Assembly (NCBI GenBank): GCA_044432745.1
Contig: JAWXUH010000007.1
Coordinates: forward strand, 1 to 54,360
Reading direction: 5' to 3'
Source of the DNA: CAKOSP01 sp044432745
Lineage (GTDB): Bacteria > Bacillota_I > Bacilli_A > RF39 > UBA660
Length of the DNA stretch: 54,360 nucleotides
Both the position numbers and the translations under genes were made by a program. Below the pieces are notes generated by a model. That model did not search any database. It was given only the letters and a program-made list of their open reading frames with translations, and was not told where the DNA came from. Below are positions 26,672 through 35,394 of this stretch, piece after piece. The stretch's first letter is position 1. Each line of letters starts with the position of its first letter.

Positions 26672-27239
26672 TTTTTTTCTCTCTTTCTATATTTTTTTCT
26701 ATAAACTTACATATAAAGTATACCATAATTAATGTAATAATCAAGATTAAAATTATACTAGGATCATTCAAACTTTCAAATAAACTAGTTCCTACATAAC
26801 CCCAAAATAATATTACAAAAAACTTAGATATTATAAGACACAACAAATACTCTTTGTTTTCCATTTTACCCAAACCTAATGCAAAATTAACCATTGATCC
26901 TGGTGTATAGGGCATAGATAATATTAATGTTGTTTTTATAAAATTTAATTTATTTATCTGCTCATGTGTCTTTTTTAATTTATCTTTAAATATAATTGAT
27001 ACTTTTCTCCTAAAAAAAAGAAAAGCTAGATATGAGCTAATAATTGACATAATGTATGATAAAAGAAAACCTCCTACATTTCCAAGTACTACTATATTTA
27101 TTGATACAAATAAAAAAAGAGGCAGAATTGGTATAAATGATTCTAGCAATATTAATATTGAAGATATAATTGGTGACAATATTCCCCAATTATTTAAGAA
27201 CTCTTCGATACCATCTTTTACTAAAACCATTTCTTCCAT
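26664..27239 (-). CDS. VTT-domain (TVP38/DedA-like) membrane protein
   Basis: This is a 191-aa protein with about five hydrophobic segments and the VTT signature region 'SMPYTPGSMVNFALGLGKM', including the conserved Gly and Pro residues and a re-entrant-like stretch. Family members handle lipids or ions across the membrane; DedA-type proteins of Bacillota help recycle lipid carriers. The exact job cannot be told. It is the middle gene of a three-gene operon, with GAGG upstream. Confidence 0.8.
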   Translation of the reverse strand: MEEMVLVKDGIEEFLNNWGILSPIISSILILLESFIPILPLFLFVSINIVVLGNVGGFLLSYIMSIISSYLAFLFFRRKVSIIFKDKLKKTHEQINKLNFIKTTLILSMPYTPGSMVNFALGLGKMENKEYLLCLIISKFFVILFWGYVGTSLFESLNDPSIILILIITLIMVYFICKFIEKNIEREKKNE

Positions 27240-27248
27240 CTTTACCTC

Positions 27249-27506
27249 TTATCTTACTAATGTAACATCATATCCTAATATTTCTAATGTTTTTATACAT
27301 TTCTTGCTTAGGAATCCTCTAGTACACGTTAGATAATATTTACTTGCTTTATTTAAATATTTCTCCGGATTATACATTAATTTTTCATAGTATATATTTC
27401 TACTATCTGGATGATGCTTTTCCTTTTCATAGTCTAGTGGATGCCTTACATCTATTAGTATACCATTTTTTTTATCATAATCTTTTCTATTTATTACTTT
27501 CATCAT
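27249..27506 (-). CDS. Rhodanese-like domain protein
   Basis: This is an 85-aa single-domain protein with 'GILIDVRHPLDYEKEKHHPDSRNIYY' near the N-terminus and the active-site loop 'YLTCTRGFLSKK' carrying the catalytic cysteine (about residue 62). Such proteins carry persulfide sulfur in the cytoplasm. It leads the operon with the VTT and MscS genes; the link between sulfur transfer and these membrane proteins is unclear. Confidence 0.85.
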   Translation of the reverse strand: MMKVINRKDYDKKNGILIDVRHPLDYEKEKHHPDSRNIYYEKLMYNPEKYLNKASKYYLTCTRGFLSKKCIKTLEILGYDVTLVR

Positions 27507-27547
27507 ATATCACATTATATTATATGAGAAAAGTTTAAATTGTTTAA

Positions 27548-29869
27548 TTATACTTCAAAAAAATCATCATAGTATTCATCATCAGATATTTCTGGTGTTT
27601 CAACTATTTTACTAGCCGTATCAACTATTATTTTTGTGTTTTTTTCTCTTTCTTCTTCAATTTCAGGTTTAAATTCTTTAGAAAATAAAGGTCTTCTTTC
27701 GACTTTAGGTTCTTCCACTATTTTTTCTTCCGCCATTAAAGGAACTGATTGTTCTAATGAATTAGTTTCATTTTCAGATACTGGAACTACTGGTGCTGCT
27801 ACTTTTGATATACCTTCTACTTTAACTTGTTCTATTTCTTTTGTTTCTTCTGTAACTTTTGGAGTTTCTATTTTTGATTCTTCTATAGAAGTAGGCCCTG
27901 TTACAACTTCAATTATATTTTCTTTTTTAGGTTCAGTTGTAGATACTAATTCTTTTTTAGCTGCTTCTTGTTCTTCTTTTTCTTTATCTTCAAATTCTTT
28001 TATTTTAGCATCGATATCTTTAAGCATAGCATCGATATCCATATTACCAAATGGTTTCATTGGCATCGGTTGTGGTGCCATTGGAGAATTCATAGGTTCT
28101 CCTCCAAATGGAGAAAATGTTCTTTCTGGCTTTTCAAAACCTGGACCATTCATTTGCTTTTTACGTTTTTCTTCCATAACGTATTTTTTTACATCAAACA
28201 ATTGAACTTCTTCAAATTTTCTATGCGGAAAATCACCTAATGGATACTCTTCTCCCCAATCAATTTTAAAGTTTGGTGTCAAGTCTGTTTTAAATGGATT
28301 AGTTCTTAACCTTATTATAATAGCTTGAAACATCTTTAATTTTTGTAAATCTGAAACTGTTATTAATGGTGTAGATGTAGTTTTTTCTTTTTCTCCAGAT
28401 TTTACCTCTCCACACATTTTCGATATTTCTTCTAGCGCTTTCATCTCTGTTGATATAAGATATATCATATTACCACAGTTACCTTTTATAACTTCAGCTA
28501 TATGTTCTCCATATACTTGAGTTAACTGCGCAAAGTTTTGGATTATAAATGTAAATCTAATTAATCTACTTCTTGCTGCTGATACCATTGAATCTACATC
28601 TTTTAATGCTGGCATGTTTGCAAATTCATCTAATATAAAATTAGTTCTATATTCAAGTTGTCCACCATTTTCTTGCGCTACATCTATCAAAATTTCATAA
28701 CATTGTTTTATAAATATAGTCATTAAACTGTGATACGTTTTCTTTTCATCATGTATTACTAAAAATACTGCTGTTTTTTGTTTACCAATATCTCTCATAT
28801 CAAAGTTACTTGTTGATAACATTTCACTTAAATTTTCTGTTGCAGAAAATATTCTTATTTTTTGTCTAAATGTTGATAAAATACTTCCTTTTGTTTCATT
28901 AGGTGCACTTATCGTTGATGATGCAAATATATATGGTCTAGAACTTTCTCCTTTTAGTGTAAAATATTCTTTTATAAAAGTACCATTTGCTGCATATCTT
29001 TCTTCACCTATTGTTGACATGTAGTTTATACTATTTAGATTTATCTCTTCTTTTTTAGCATCTTCAAATAACGCTAATGTTAAACCTGCAAAATAATCCG
29101 CAGACGTTTTTTCCCAGAATGGATCGTCACTTTTATCAGATACAAACATATTAACTGCTATATCATTGATCAATTCAGTTGATTTATCTCTATTTCCTGC
29201 TAAATGATATTCGTATGGAAGCGATAATGGATTCCATGTATTACCTCTTTGAGGTTCCCTAAAATTAAGTAATACAACATTATACCCTTTTGATTTTAAA
29301 TTTTCTACAGTATACTTATATATTTCACCCTTAGGATCAGTTATAACCATACTTTCTCCCTTACGAGCTAATAGATTTACCATCGGTTTTACCAAAGTTT
29401 CAGTTTTACCAGATCCAGTTGATCCTAAAACTAAATTATGATATTCTCCATTATCAACATAAATTGCTTTATTATTGTTTATAACAGGAATTCCTGCAGC
29501 TTGTACGTTTTTATCTTTCGAGGTAACCTTTTCTATATCTTTTGCATTTTTTATTTCTTTTTCTGTTGCCCATTTAGAATACCCATCTGATGAGCCTTTT
29601 CCTATTTTTAGACCTACTCCCATACCTTTTTCTTTATTAAAAATGTATGATGATACATTCGTAAATATAACTATTAATATCACTACAAATAATACTAATG
29701 TTAATATAAAATATCTTGAAGTGAAAGCTCTAAGAGGGAGTAATCCATCAAACTCTCCGAATTCTAGTATTGAGGTTAAATTTGAAACTACCAGTGCGCA
29801 TACATAAAGTAAACCTAAACAATACGCTACAAAAATAAGTAAATCTTTTTTTTCTATCCTAAATTTCAT
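27548..29869 (-). CDS. virD4: VirD4/TraG-type coupling ATPase of a type IV secretion-like system
   Basis: This is a 773-aa membrane ATPase that in T4SSs brings DNA or protein substrates to the channel. Two N-terminal helices (about 10-32 and 53-75) precede a TraG/VirD4 domain with Walker A (GSTGSGKT, about 149-156), 'MVITDPKGEIYK', Walker B (FILDEFANMP) and 'FIIQNFAQL'. The last 170 residues are acidic, Pro/Glu/Lys-rich and probably disordered, perhaps a substrate-recognition tail. The ATG at 29869 is preferred over a GTG at 29881 because GGAGG lies between them. It follows the rest of the T4SS-like locus but is separated from it by a terminator. Confidence 0.9.
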   Translation of the reverse strand: MKFRIEKKDLLIFVAYCLGLLYVCALVVSNLTSILEFGEFDGLLPLRAFTSRYFILTLVLFVVILIVIFTNVSSYIFNKEKGMGVGLKIGKGSSDGYSKWATEKEIKNAKDIEKVTSKDKNVQAAGIPVINNNKAIYVDNGEYHNLVLGSTGSGKTETLVKPMVNLLARKGESMVITDPKGEIYKYTVENLKSKGYNVVLLNFREPQRGNTWNPLSLPYEYHLAGNRDKSTELINDIAVNMFVSDKSDDPFWEKTSADYFAGLTLALFEDAKKEEINLNSINYMSTIGEERYAANGTFIKEYFTLKGESSRPYIFASSTISAPNETKGSILSTFRQKIRIFSATENLSEMLSTSNFDMRDIGKQKTAVFLVIHDEKKTYHSLMTIFIKQCYEILIDVAQENGGQLEYRTNFILDEFANMPALKDVDSMVSAARSRLIRFTFIIQNFAQLTQVYGEHIAEVIKGNCGNMIYLISTEMKALEEISKMCGEVKSGEKEKTTSTPLITVSDLQKLKMFQAIIIRLRTNPFKTDLTPNFKIDWGEEYPLGDFPHRKFEEVQLFDVKKYVMEEKRKKQMNGPGFEKPERTFSPFGGEPMNSPMAPQPMPMKPFGNMDIDAMLKDIDAKIKEFEDKEKEEQEAAKKELVSTTEPKKENIIEVVTGPTSIEESKIETPKVTEETKEIEQVKVEGISKVAAPVVPVSENETNSLEQSVPLMAEEKIVEEPKVERRPLFSKEFKPEIEEEREKNTKIIVDTASKIVETPEISDDEYYDDFFEV

Positions 29870-29935
29870 AATTTCCTCCACTTTTTAATTATACTATAAT
29901 TTTTTATTTTTAACTATACAATATTTTTAATTCTT

Positions 29936-29967
29936 TTAAAAAAAACAATTCTTTACAAATTGTTTTA
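29936..29967 (-). terminator. Terminator after the lipoprotein gene
   Basis: AAAACAATT-TGTAAAG-AATTGTTTT, followed by T's on the minus strand, overlaps the stop at 29965 and separates it from virD4. Confidence 0.75.
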
Positions 29968-30759
29968 TAAACTATTTTTTATTTTTATTGCAATAAATAT
30001 AACTATACCTGAAATAAAAGACAAAAATACTCCAAGCACAAGATATATCATACTACTATCTTCATCATCTTCACTTACTTCAGTTTGATCTTGCAGATAA
30101 TTATTTACATAATTGTCATACGCAGAATTATCTTCTTTTTCATAATATTCTTCTTCTATATCTCCATTATTTTCTTCAGAGTTTTCTTCATCTGAGTCAT
30201 ATACATAATATAGTGCAACACTGTCGTAATCATTTGCATTAATAATCCACGTATGCACATTATCTGTTTTGTAATCTGCACTACTATAAACTACTACTTC
30301 ATCTGTTTCTATGTTAATTACTATTTCTTCTAGCAATTCAAATTGATTAAAACATTTGTATACATTGTCTGAATTTATTTTTACCGTGTCACCTGATCTT
30401 GTTACCATGACAGTTGCGCAATTGTTCAATAAATATGAATTAGAAAATTTAGTGATAGAAAATTCCGCTTCTCCACTTAATACTTTATTATTATAACTCA
30501 CATCATAATATTCTACTTCTCCTAGTGGTTCAAATGTATGATAATTAAAATTCTCATCATTATTATAAAGTGGAATATTTTTGTTGTAATATGACTGATA
30601 TATACTTGTTAAAGTTGCTGTTTCAATATACTCTTCTTCGTTAGTAGAGTGTTTGGTAGAAGACATTTCTTTTATAATATCCCCTTCTATAACCAAATTA
30701 TATTCAACTTCACAACCACTTAATAATAATACACACACTAATAAAATTACTTTTTTCAT
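29965..30759 (-). CDS. Predicted lipoprotein with C-terminal membrane helix, T4SS-associated
   Basis: This is a 264-aa exported protein. The signal peptide ends in the lipobox LLSGC, so C16 would carry the lipid. The outer domain has two further cysteines (CATV and VYKCF) and an acidic linker (about 190-230). A second anchor, a C-terminal helix (about 237-258), follows. It has no recognised family. It lies 11 bases after the lysozyme/M23 gene, so it probably acts with it at the outer face of the secretion apparatus; a VirB7- or VirB8-like scaffold role is only a guess. Confidence 0.65.
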   Translation of the reverse strand: MKKVILLVCVLLLSGCEVEYNLVIEGDIIKEMSSTKHSTNEEEYIETATLTSIYQSYYNKNIPLYNNDENFNYHTFEPLGEVEYYDVSYNNKVLSGEAEFSITKFSNSYLLNNCATVMVTRSGDTVKINSDNVYKCFNQFELLEEIVINIETDEVVVYSSADYKTDNVHTWIINANDYDSVALYYVYDSDEENSEENNGDIEEEYYEKEDNSAYDNYVNNYLQDQTEVSEDDEDSSMIYLVLGVFLSFISGIVIFIAIKIKNSL

Positions 30760-30770
30760 CTTTTTCTCCC

Positions 30771-32633
30771 TTATCTTTTACATCCATCAATATTTGTTAC
30801 ATTTCCATCAAGTGGTAAGTAATCAGCTGGATCTACTCTAGTTCCGCTTATAGCTACTTCTATGTGTAAATGATCACCCGTACTGTTTCCTGTAGTTCCC
30901 ATTATACCTAAAACTTGACCTTGTGTAACTACATCTCCAACTTCTACATTTTTGCTCTTCATATGTGCATATAACGTTGTTGTATCATCATCATGTTGTA
31001 TCTTAACATAATTACCGTAACTACTGTGATATGTAGCAATTATTACTTTTCCACTTTTAGCAGCTAATATGCTAGGTGATGAACTTATTGCTAAGTCTAA
31101 TCCTATATGCATCTGATATTCGCCATATAACCATCTATATCCATACGCAGATGAACACTTCGTAGTAGCTGATACTGGGTATATAAATCCATTTGTAGTT
31201 GAAGTTGGTGAATATATAAATTCTCTTGCCATTACACCTTCTGAATCATAATAGTCATAATTTGATATCGTACGACTATAAAATAAACCTTGGTCAGTAT
31301 AATCTCCTGTTACAAATAATGCAAATTCTGCTTTTCTTCTCTTTTGTAAACCTGTATACACTTTTCCACTAGCATACTGGAATTGTTTCATGAATGCCCA
31401 TAAACCTTCATAACCTCCATCCCTATATGCGAGAACTAACTTTTCAGAGTATGCTGATCCTACGTTATAGTTAAAAGAAGTTAAGGCATCAATTTGATGT
31501 TCATACAATTTGATATCATATTTTGCCATTGCATTTAATATTGGTTGTTTATAACTAACCTCAAGTATATAAATTTTTATTCCGTATAGTACATCAGTTG
31601 GAACACAATCGCCCACAGATATAGAAAATGTTCCATCAGATTTTGATCTAAAATATGAAGACCAATTATTCTCCTTTATATAGGCTGATGTTGTAGCTCC
31701 ACCTAATGCATAATTAGTAATACCTGGGCCTACAGTAATTGTACCGTCTCCTAGATCTGCACCCACATATCCAGCCACACCACTTGAAGTTGTGCAAGCT
31801 TTTGTATTTCCCTCAAACACTGCAATATACTCTACTATGTTACCATTATATTCGTAACCATTACCAGTTGTTGCGTAATAATCTCCTGATGTTCCTGTAT
31901 AATTATCTGACAACGAAGTAGACGCAAGTAAAATTATAAATATAGCTAATGCTATTCCTATAAATACTGGAATTAACAATACCGCTATAACATATGGATG
32001 AGAAGCTAGTGCACGTACAAAAGTAGCGGCCAATTGATTTTTTAACCTCATTTTGGCTGCTTCAATTGGATGTGCAATACTAAACATTTTAGATTTCATT
32101 TTTTCTTGATTATTTGCTTTTAATTTTTTATTAGTATCACTTATGGATTTATTAACTCTATCCATCTTTTCGCTTGGTTTAGAATTATTGTTGTTTTTAT
32201 TTGGAGTTCCTAATTTTTCTTTTTTATTTCCAGATTCAGCTTTGTTTATTTTTTCTTTATTATCGTTGCCAGTAGTATTTTTGCCAGAATTTTTTTTTTC
32301 ATTACTAGAGTTTGTACCTTTACGTTCATTTTCTTCTTCTTTACGTATACGCTCTCTGGCATCTTTTGCTGCTGCTTGTTTCTTTTCTAATTTAGCAGCT
32401 TCATCTTGATAATAATTTTTATTGTCTAAAGTTTTAGTGTATGCTTCACGACCATAGTGATTCTTTTCTTCTTTATATGGTGTATTATCAACTTCTCGAG
32501 AAGGTGTTTCTTCTACAGAAGTATCTTCAATAGAATCATCTTCAACCTCATGATCTAAATATTCAATATCATCTTCAAATTCGCCGTTAGAAAGTAATTC
32601 TTCTTTTTCTTTGACCTTTTCCTTTTCTTCCAT
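30771..32633 (-). CDS. Bitopic lysozyme (GH24-like) plus M23 peptidase, T4SS-associated
   Basis: This is a 620-aa VirB1-like wall-opening protein. It has a long, highly charged cytoplasmic N-terminus (about 1-205), one membrane helix (about 214-239), and an outer lysozyme domain with 'YIAVFEGNTKA' (probable catalytic E274), 'DALTSFNYNVG' and 'GLQKRRKAEFALF'. A C-terminal M23 endopeptidase has metal motifs 'HIGLDLA' and 'HLHIE'. Gram-positive conjugation systems carry comparable two-domain hydrolases (often NlpC/P60 or SLT-type) to let the channel cross the wall. The GH24/M23 pairing and 200-residue inner tail are less usual. The start at 32633 follows AAAGAGG by eight bases. Confidence 0.85.
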   Translation of the reverse strand: MEEKEKVKEKEELLSNGEFEDDIEYLDHEVEDDSIEDTSVEETPSREVDNTPYKEEKNHYGREAYTKTLDNKNYYQDEAAKLEKKQAAAKDARERIRKEEENERKGTNSSNEKKNSGKNTTGNDNKEKINKAESGNKKEKLGTPNKNNNNSKPSEKMDRVNKSISDTNKKLKANNQEKMKSKMFSIAHPIEAAKMRLKNQLAATFVRALASHPYVIAVLLIPVFIGIALAIFIILLASTSLSDNYTGTSGDYYATTGNGYEYNGNIVEYIAVFEGNTKACTTSSGVAGYVGADLGDGTITVGPGITNYALGGATTSAYIKENNWSSYFRSKSDGTFSISVGDCVPTDVLYGIKIYILEVSYKQPILNAMAKYDIKLYEHQIDALTSFNYNVGSAYSEKLVLAYRDGGYEGLWAFMKQFQYASGKVYTGLQKRRKAEFALFVTGDYTDQGLFYSRTISNYDYYDSEGVMAREFIYSPTSTTNGFIYPVSATTKCSSAYGYRWLYGEYQMHIGLDLAISSSPSILAAKSGKVIIATYHSSYGNYVKIQHDDDTTTLYAHMKSKNVEVGDVVTQGQVLGIMGTTGNSTGDHLHIEVAISGTRVDPADYLPLDGNVTNIDGCKR

Positions 32634-32693
32634 TTTGCATACCTCTTTATATATAAATTTTACCAAAAATATAGTACATTGTCTACCTGACTA

Positions 32694-32726
32694 GAAAAAA
32701 AAAAACTATAAAAAATATTTATAGTC
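32694..32726 (-). terminator. Terminator after virB4
   Basis: ACTATAAA-TATT-TTTTATAGT followed by eleven T's on the minus strand starts at the stop of the VirB4 gene. It divides the T4SS-like locus into separate transcripts. Confidence 0.75.
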
Positions 32727-34506
32727 CTCCTCCTGATCCAAATGAATCTAATTCTTGTGGTGTTACTATAACATTTATTTGCATTCTTCTGCTACCACAT
32801 ACAAATAAACCTTGTCCTTGATTATAGTATTTTATACTTTCTTTTTCTGAATCATTTAAATCTATTAATTTTGCTAAATCATCTACTGCTTGTTTTCTTA
32901 AATTCATTGCTAAGTAGTATGATGCATTATCAAATATTGCTTTACCATGCATTATAACATTAGGCGCAGCAAAATCTGTTGGTTGTTGTGTAATGATTAT
33001 AGTTCCCGTATTATATTTTCTACTTCGTCTTTGAATTTGTGCTAAAAATTCTGCACCTAATTCATTTTGACCAGATAATAAAATATGAGCTTCATCTACC
33101 ATCATTACTGTATTAGTGTTTTTATCTAAACATAATCCCCATGCATATTTCAATATATTGAAGAATAATGCATTTTTGATATTTTCATCACTATTCATAA
33201 GTTCTCTAATATTAAATACTATTAAATCACTTTCAAATTTCAATGTTGTTTTTCCATTAAAATAAAATCTTAACTCCTGTGTTAATGGCCTTAGTTTTAA
33301 TTCTAATCTTTCCATTACATCACGTTCTCTTGTTGCATCAGTCATAGATATTAATTTACCTTTTACAGTATTATAAACATCATCGAACGTCGGAAAATCT
33401 TCACTTCTCAATTTTGTAAAATCTGTTGTAAATTCAATTCTAAATCTTCTATATGTTTCCTGAACAACTTCACTAAATATAGCTAATACATCTTCTTCTA
33501 TAGAAGGACTGTAATATTTCATGAATGCTTTTAATTGTTGTATAGTTCTTGTTAAAACAGTATATCCAAGACCTTGAGCAATTTCTTCCTCATCTGAATC
33601 AACTACTATTTCAAGTGGATTTATCATACCGAAATCTCCACCTTTTCCTAAATCGATGAAGTCTCCTCCCATTGCATGAGTCATATCTTGTAATTCACCT
33701 TCGGGATCTATAGCTATAATTTTAAATCCATTTCTTATATGTGTTCTTAATAATAATTTTGCAGCTGTTGATTTACCTGATCCTGATGTACCTAATAAAA
33801 TTACATTAGCATTATTTCTATTACTTTCTTTTCTCTCTTGATATAAAAATTGATTAAATAAAACTACTCCACCTGAGTAATCAACACCTAATAAAGTTGA
33901 AGCTCCTGGGTCTTTTATACTATCAAAAACAAATGGATACATTGCTGCAACTGTCGTTGAAGGAATCGGTGTTCCTATTCTTTTTTCTATATCTTGCTCA
34001 GGAAATATAGGAAGTATTGATTTAAGTACTTTTTCTTGTTCAAACATTAAAGCTACTGCTCTTATTCCCATACCTTCTAAATAACTTCTTACTTCCATTT
34101 TTCTTAATTCTAATTCTTCTTTATTTGATGCTGTAATCATAATATGAAGTTGAAAATCAAATATTCTAGATTGCGTTGCAGCCAACATAGATACAAATTG
34201 TTCTAAAGATTCATAATCTTGTCTTATTCTTTCTTGAATTGTGTGATCTTTTTCTCCGTGAAATCTTGTTTTTAAATCAGCTATTTCTTTATTTAACATT
34301 TTTCTCATTAATTCAAATTGAATTGGAATATGTTTTGCTGCTATTTTTACCCCTGGCAAATTAATTAAATCACTTAAATACCCCGGATATATGTTTTTTG
34401 GATAAGAAATCACAGTTAGCAAAGTTGAATATTTACTACCTAAATTAAAATCAGTTGGTCTAAATTGCATACCTTTTGGTGCTACTTCACTTTTTAATTT
34501 TCCCAT
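32719..34506 (-). CDS. virB4: VirB4-type ATPase of a type IV secretion-like system
   Basis: This is a 595-aa ATPase that powers assembly and transport at the inner face of T4SS channels. The N-terminal domain (about 15-200) begins 'SKYSTLLTVISYP', as in Gram-positive VirB4 proteins. The ATPase domain has Walker A (GTSGSGKS, 239-246), 'IIAIDPEGE', Walker B (MMVDEAHIL) and 'IIITQQPTDF'. Its ATG directly follows the TAA of the upstream gene in the same reading frame, so one stop codon alone separates the two. GGTGA five bases before the ATG supports a real start and coupling. Confidence 0.9.
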   Translation of the reverse strand: MGKLKSEVAPKGMQFRPTDFNLGSKYSTLLTVISYPKNIYPGYLSDLINLPGVKIAAKHIPIQFELMRKMLNKEIADLKTRFHGEKDHTIQERIRQDYESLEQFVSMLAATQSRIFDFQLHIMITASNKEELELRKMEVRSYLEGMGIRAVALMFEQEKVLKSILPIFPEQDIEKRIGTPIPSTTVAAMYPFVFDSIKDPGASTLLGVDYSGGVVLFNQFLYQERKESNRNNANVILLGTSGSGKSTAAKLLLRTHIRNGFKIIAIDPEGELQDMTHAMGGDFIDLGKGGDFGMINPLEIVVDSDEEEIAQGLGYTVLTRTIQQLKAFMKYYSPSIEEDVLAIFSEVVQETYRRFRIEFTTDFTKLRSEDFPTFDDVYNTVKGKLISMTDATRERDVMERLELKLRPLTQELRFYFNGKTTLKFESDLIVFNIRELMNSDENIKNALFFNILKYAWGLCLDKNTNTVMMVDEAHILLSGQNELGAEFLAQIQRRSRKYNTGTIIITQQPTDFAAPNVIMHGKAIFDNASYYLAMNLRKQAVDDLAKLIDLNDSEKESIKYYNQGQGLFVCGSRRMQINVIVTPQELDSFGSGGGL

Positions 34507-35079
34507 TTACATCACCGTCCCAAAAATCGTTTGTTGTCCATCATTTAAGAAATTATCTAATATCATTCTTAAATCTTCATTACTAGTTTGTTTCGATTGA
34601 AGCCCACTATTAGCAAGATTACTTATTATATTATGCATTTTCTTTTGAACGATTTCCATTCTCTTTTCTTTAAATAAAATATAATATTCGGTATCTACTA
34701 CATTGTACTCTGCACTCATAAATAAATTACCTTTTGTTATATCGTCTAAAATTAATTTTCTTTGTACCTGACTTGTTGTATTATTATACATTAATTGTAA
34801 TTTAGACAAATACAAACTAATATCTACAGGTCTATCAGCAATAATCAACCAAAATTCATATTCGAATGCATTATAAAAATTTTCTAATTTATTTATTATA
34901 TTTCTTTGCATTGCTTGTTCTAATATAAATATATTTTTTGGAGATATTTTTACACCTGTAACATATTCTCCAGTGTTAAGTTGAATCATACCATTCATTA
35001 TTTGATTTATGGTTAACCAATCTTCAGTATATATTGAACCACTGTTACCACTATTCTTACTATTCAATTTCTGACTCAT
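34507..35079 (-). CDS. TraC-like N-terminal-domain protein preceding VirB4
   Basis: This is a 190-aa soluble protein. Its pattern (DWLTINQIMNGMIQL, 'GEYVTGVKISPKNIF', 'WLIIADRPVDISLYLSKL') resembles the N-terminal part of TraC/VirB4-type proteins in other T4SSs. It overlaps the PrgI-like gene by 20 bases and ends in a TAA directly before the in-frame ATG of virB4. It may be a true separate subunit or the front half of a protein that is fused elsewhere. The relationship is inferred from pattern and position. Confidence 0.65.
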   Translation of the reverse strand: MSQKLNSKNSGNSGSIYTEDWLTINQIMNGMIQLNTGEYVTGVKISPKNIFILEQAMQRNIINKLENFYNAFEYEFWLIIADRPVDISLYLSKLQLMYNNTTSQVQRKLILDDITKGNLFMSAEYNVVDTEYYILFKEKRMEIVQKKMHNIISNLANSGLQSKQTSNEDLRMILDNFLNDGQQTIFGTVM

Positions 35080-35374
35080 GTCTTATACACCATCCCTTCC
35101 AATGATAGCTTCTTTTATTACTATAGAAACTTACTACATTTGTTATAAATTGCAACACATTATGATAATGCATAACTGGCATCACTAAGAATGAAGTTAT
35201 CAAAACTGGTAATAACATAATAATAATTTCTGACATTCCAGGATTTGGAACTGCCATTAACATTATCATAGTTGTTGTAACTCCAGCTCCAAATAATATC
35301 AAGTCTGTCATCGTAAAGTAACCTAATATTAATTGAGATTTTTTACTGTTTGCAGGTATTATATATCTATTCAT
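35060..35374 (-). CDS. PrgI/VirB3-like membrane protein
   Basis: This is a 104-aa protein with two adjacent hydrophobic segments (about 24-44 and 49-68) and a 'YSNKRSYHWKGW' C-terminus. Size, topology and position directly before VirB4 match PrgI-type proteins, the VirB3 counterparts of Gram-positive T4SSs, which link the ATPase to the membrane. AAGGAG precedes the ATG; the next gene overlaps its end. Confidence 0.8.
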   Translation of the reverse strand: MNRYIIPANSKKSQLILGYFTMTDLILFGAGVTTTMIMLMAVPNPGMSEIIIMLLPVLITSFLVMPVMHYHNVLQFITNVVSFYSNKRSYHWKGWCIRHESEIE

Positions 35375-35394
35375 ACTTCTTTTTCTCCTTTTTA

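Noticed and set aside
27636..28240. Overlapping plus-strand open frames of 90-189 codons opposite the virD4 tail
   Set aside because: They mirror the low-complexity Glu/Lys/Pro-rich end of virD4 and have no ribosome site.
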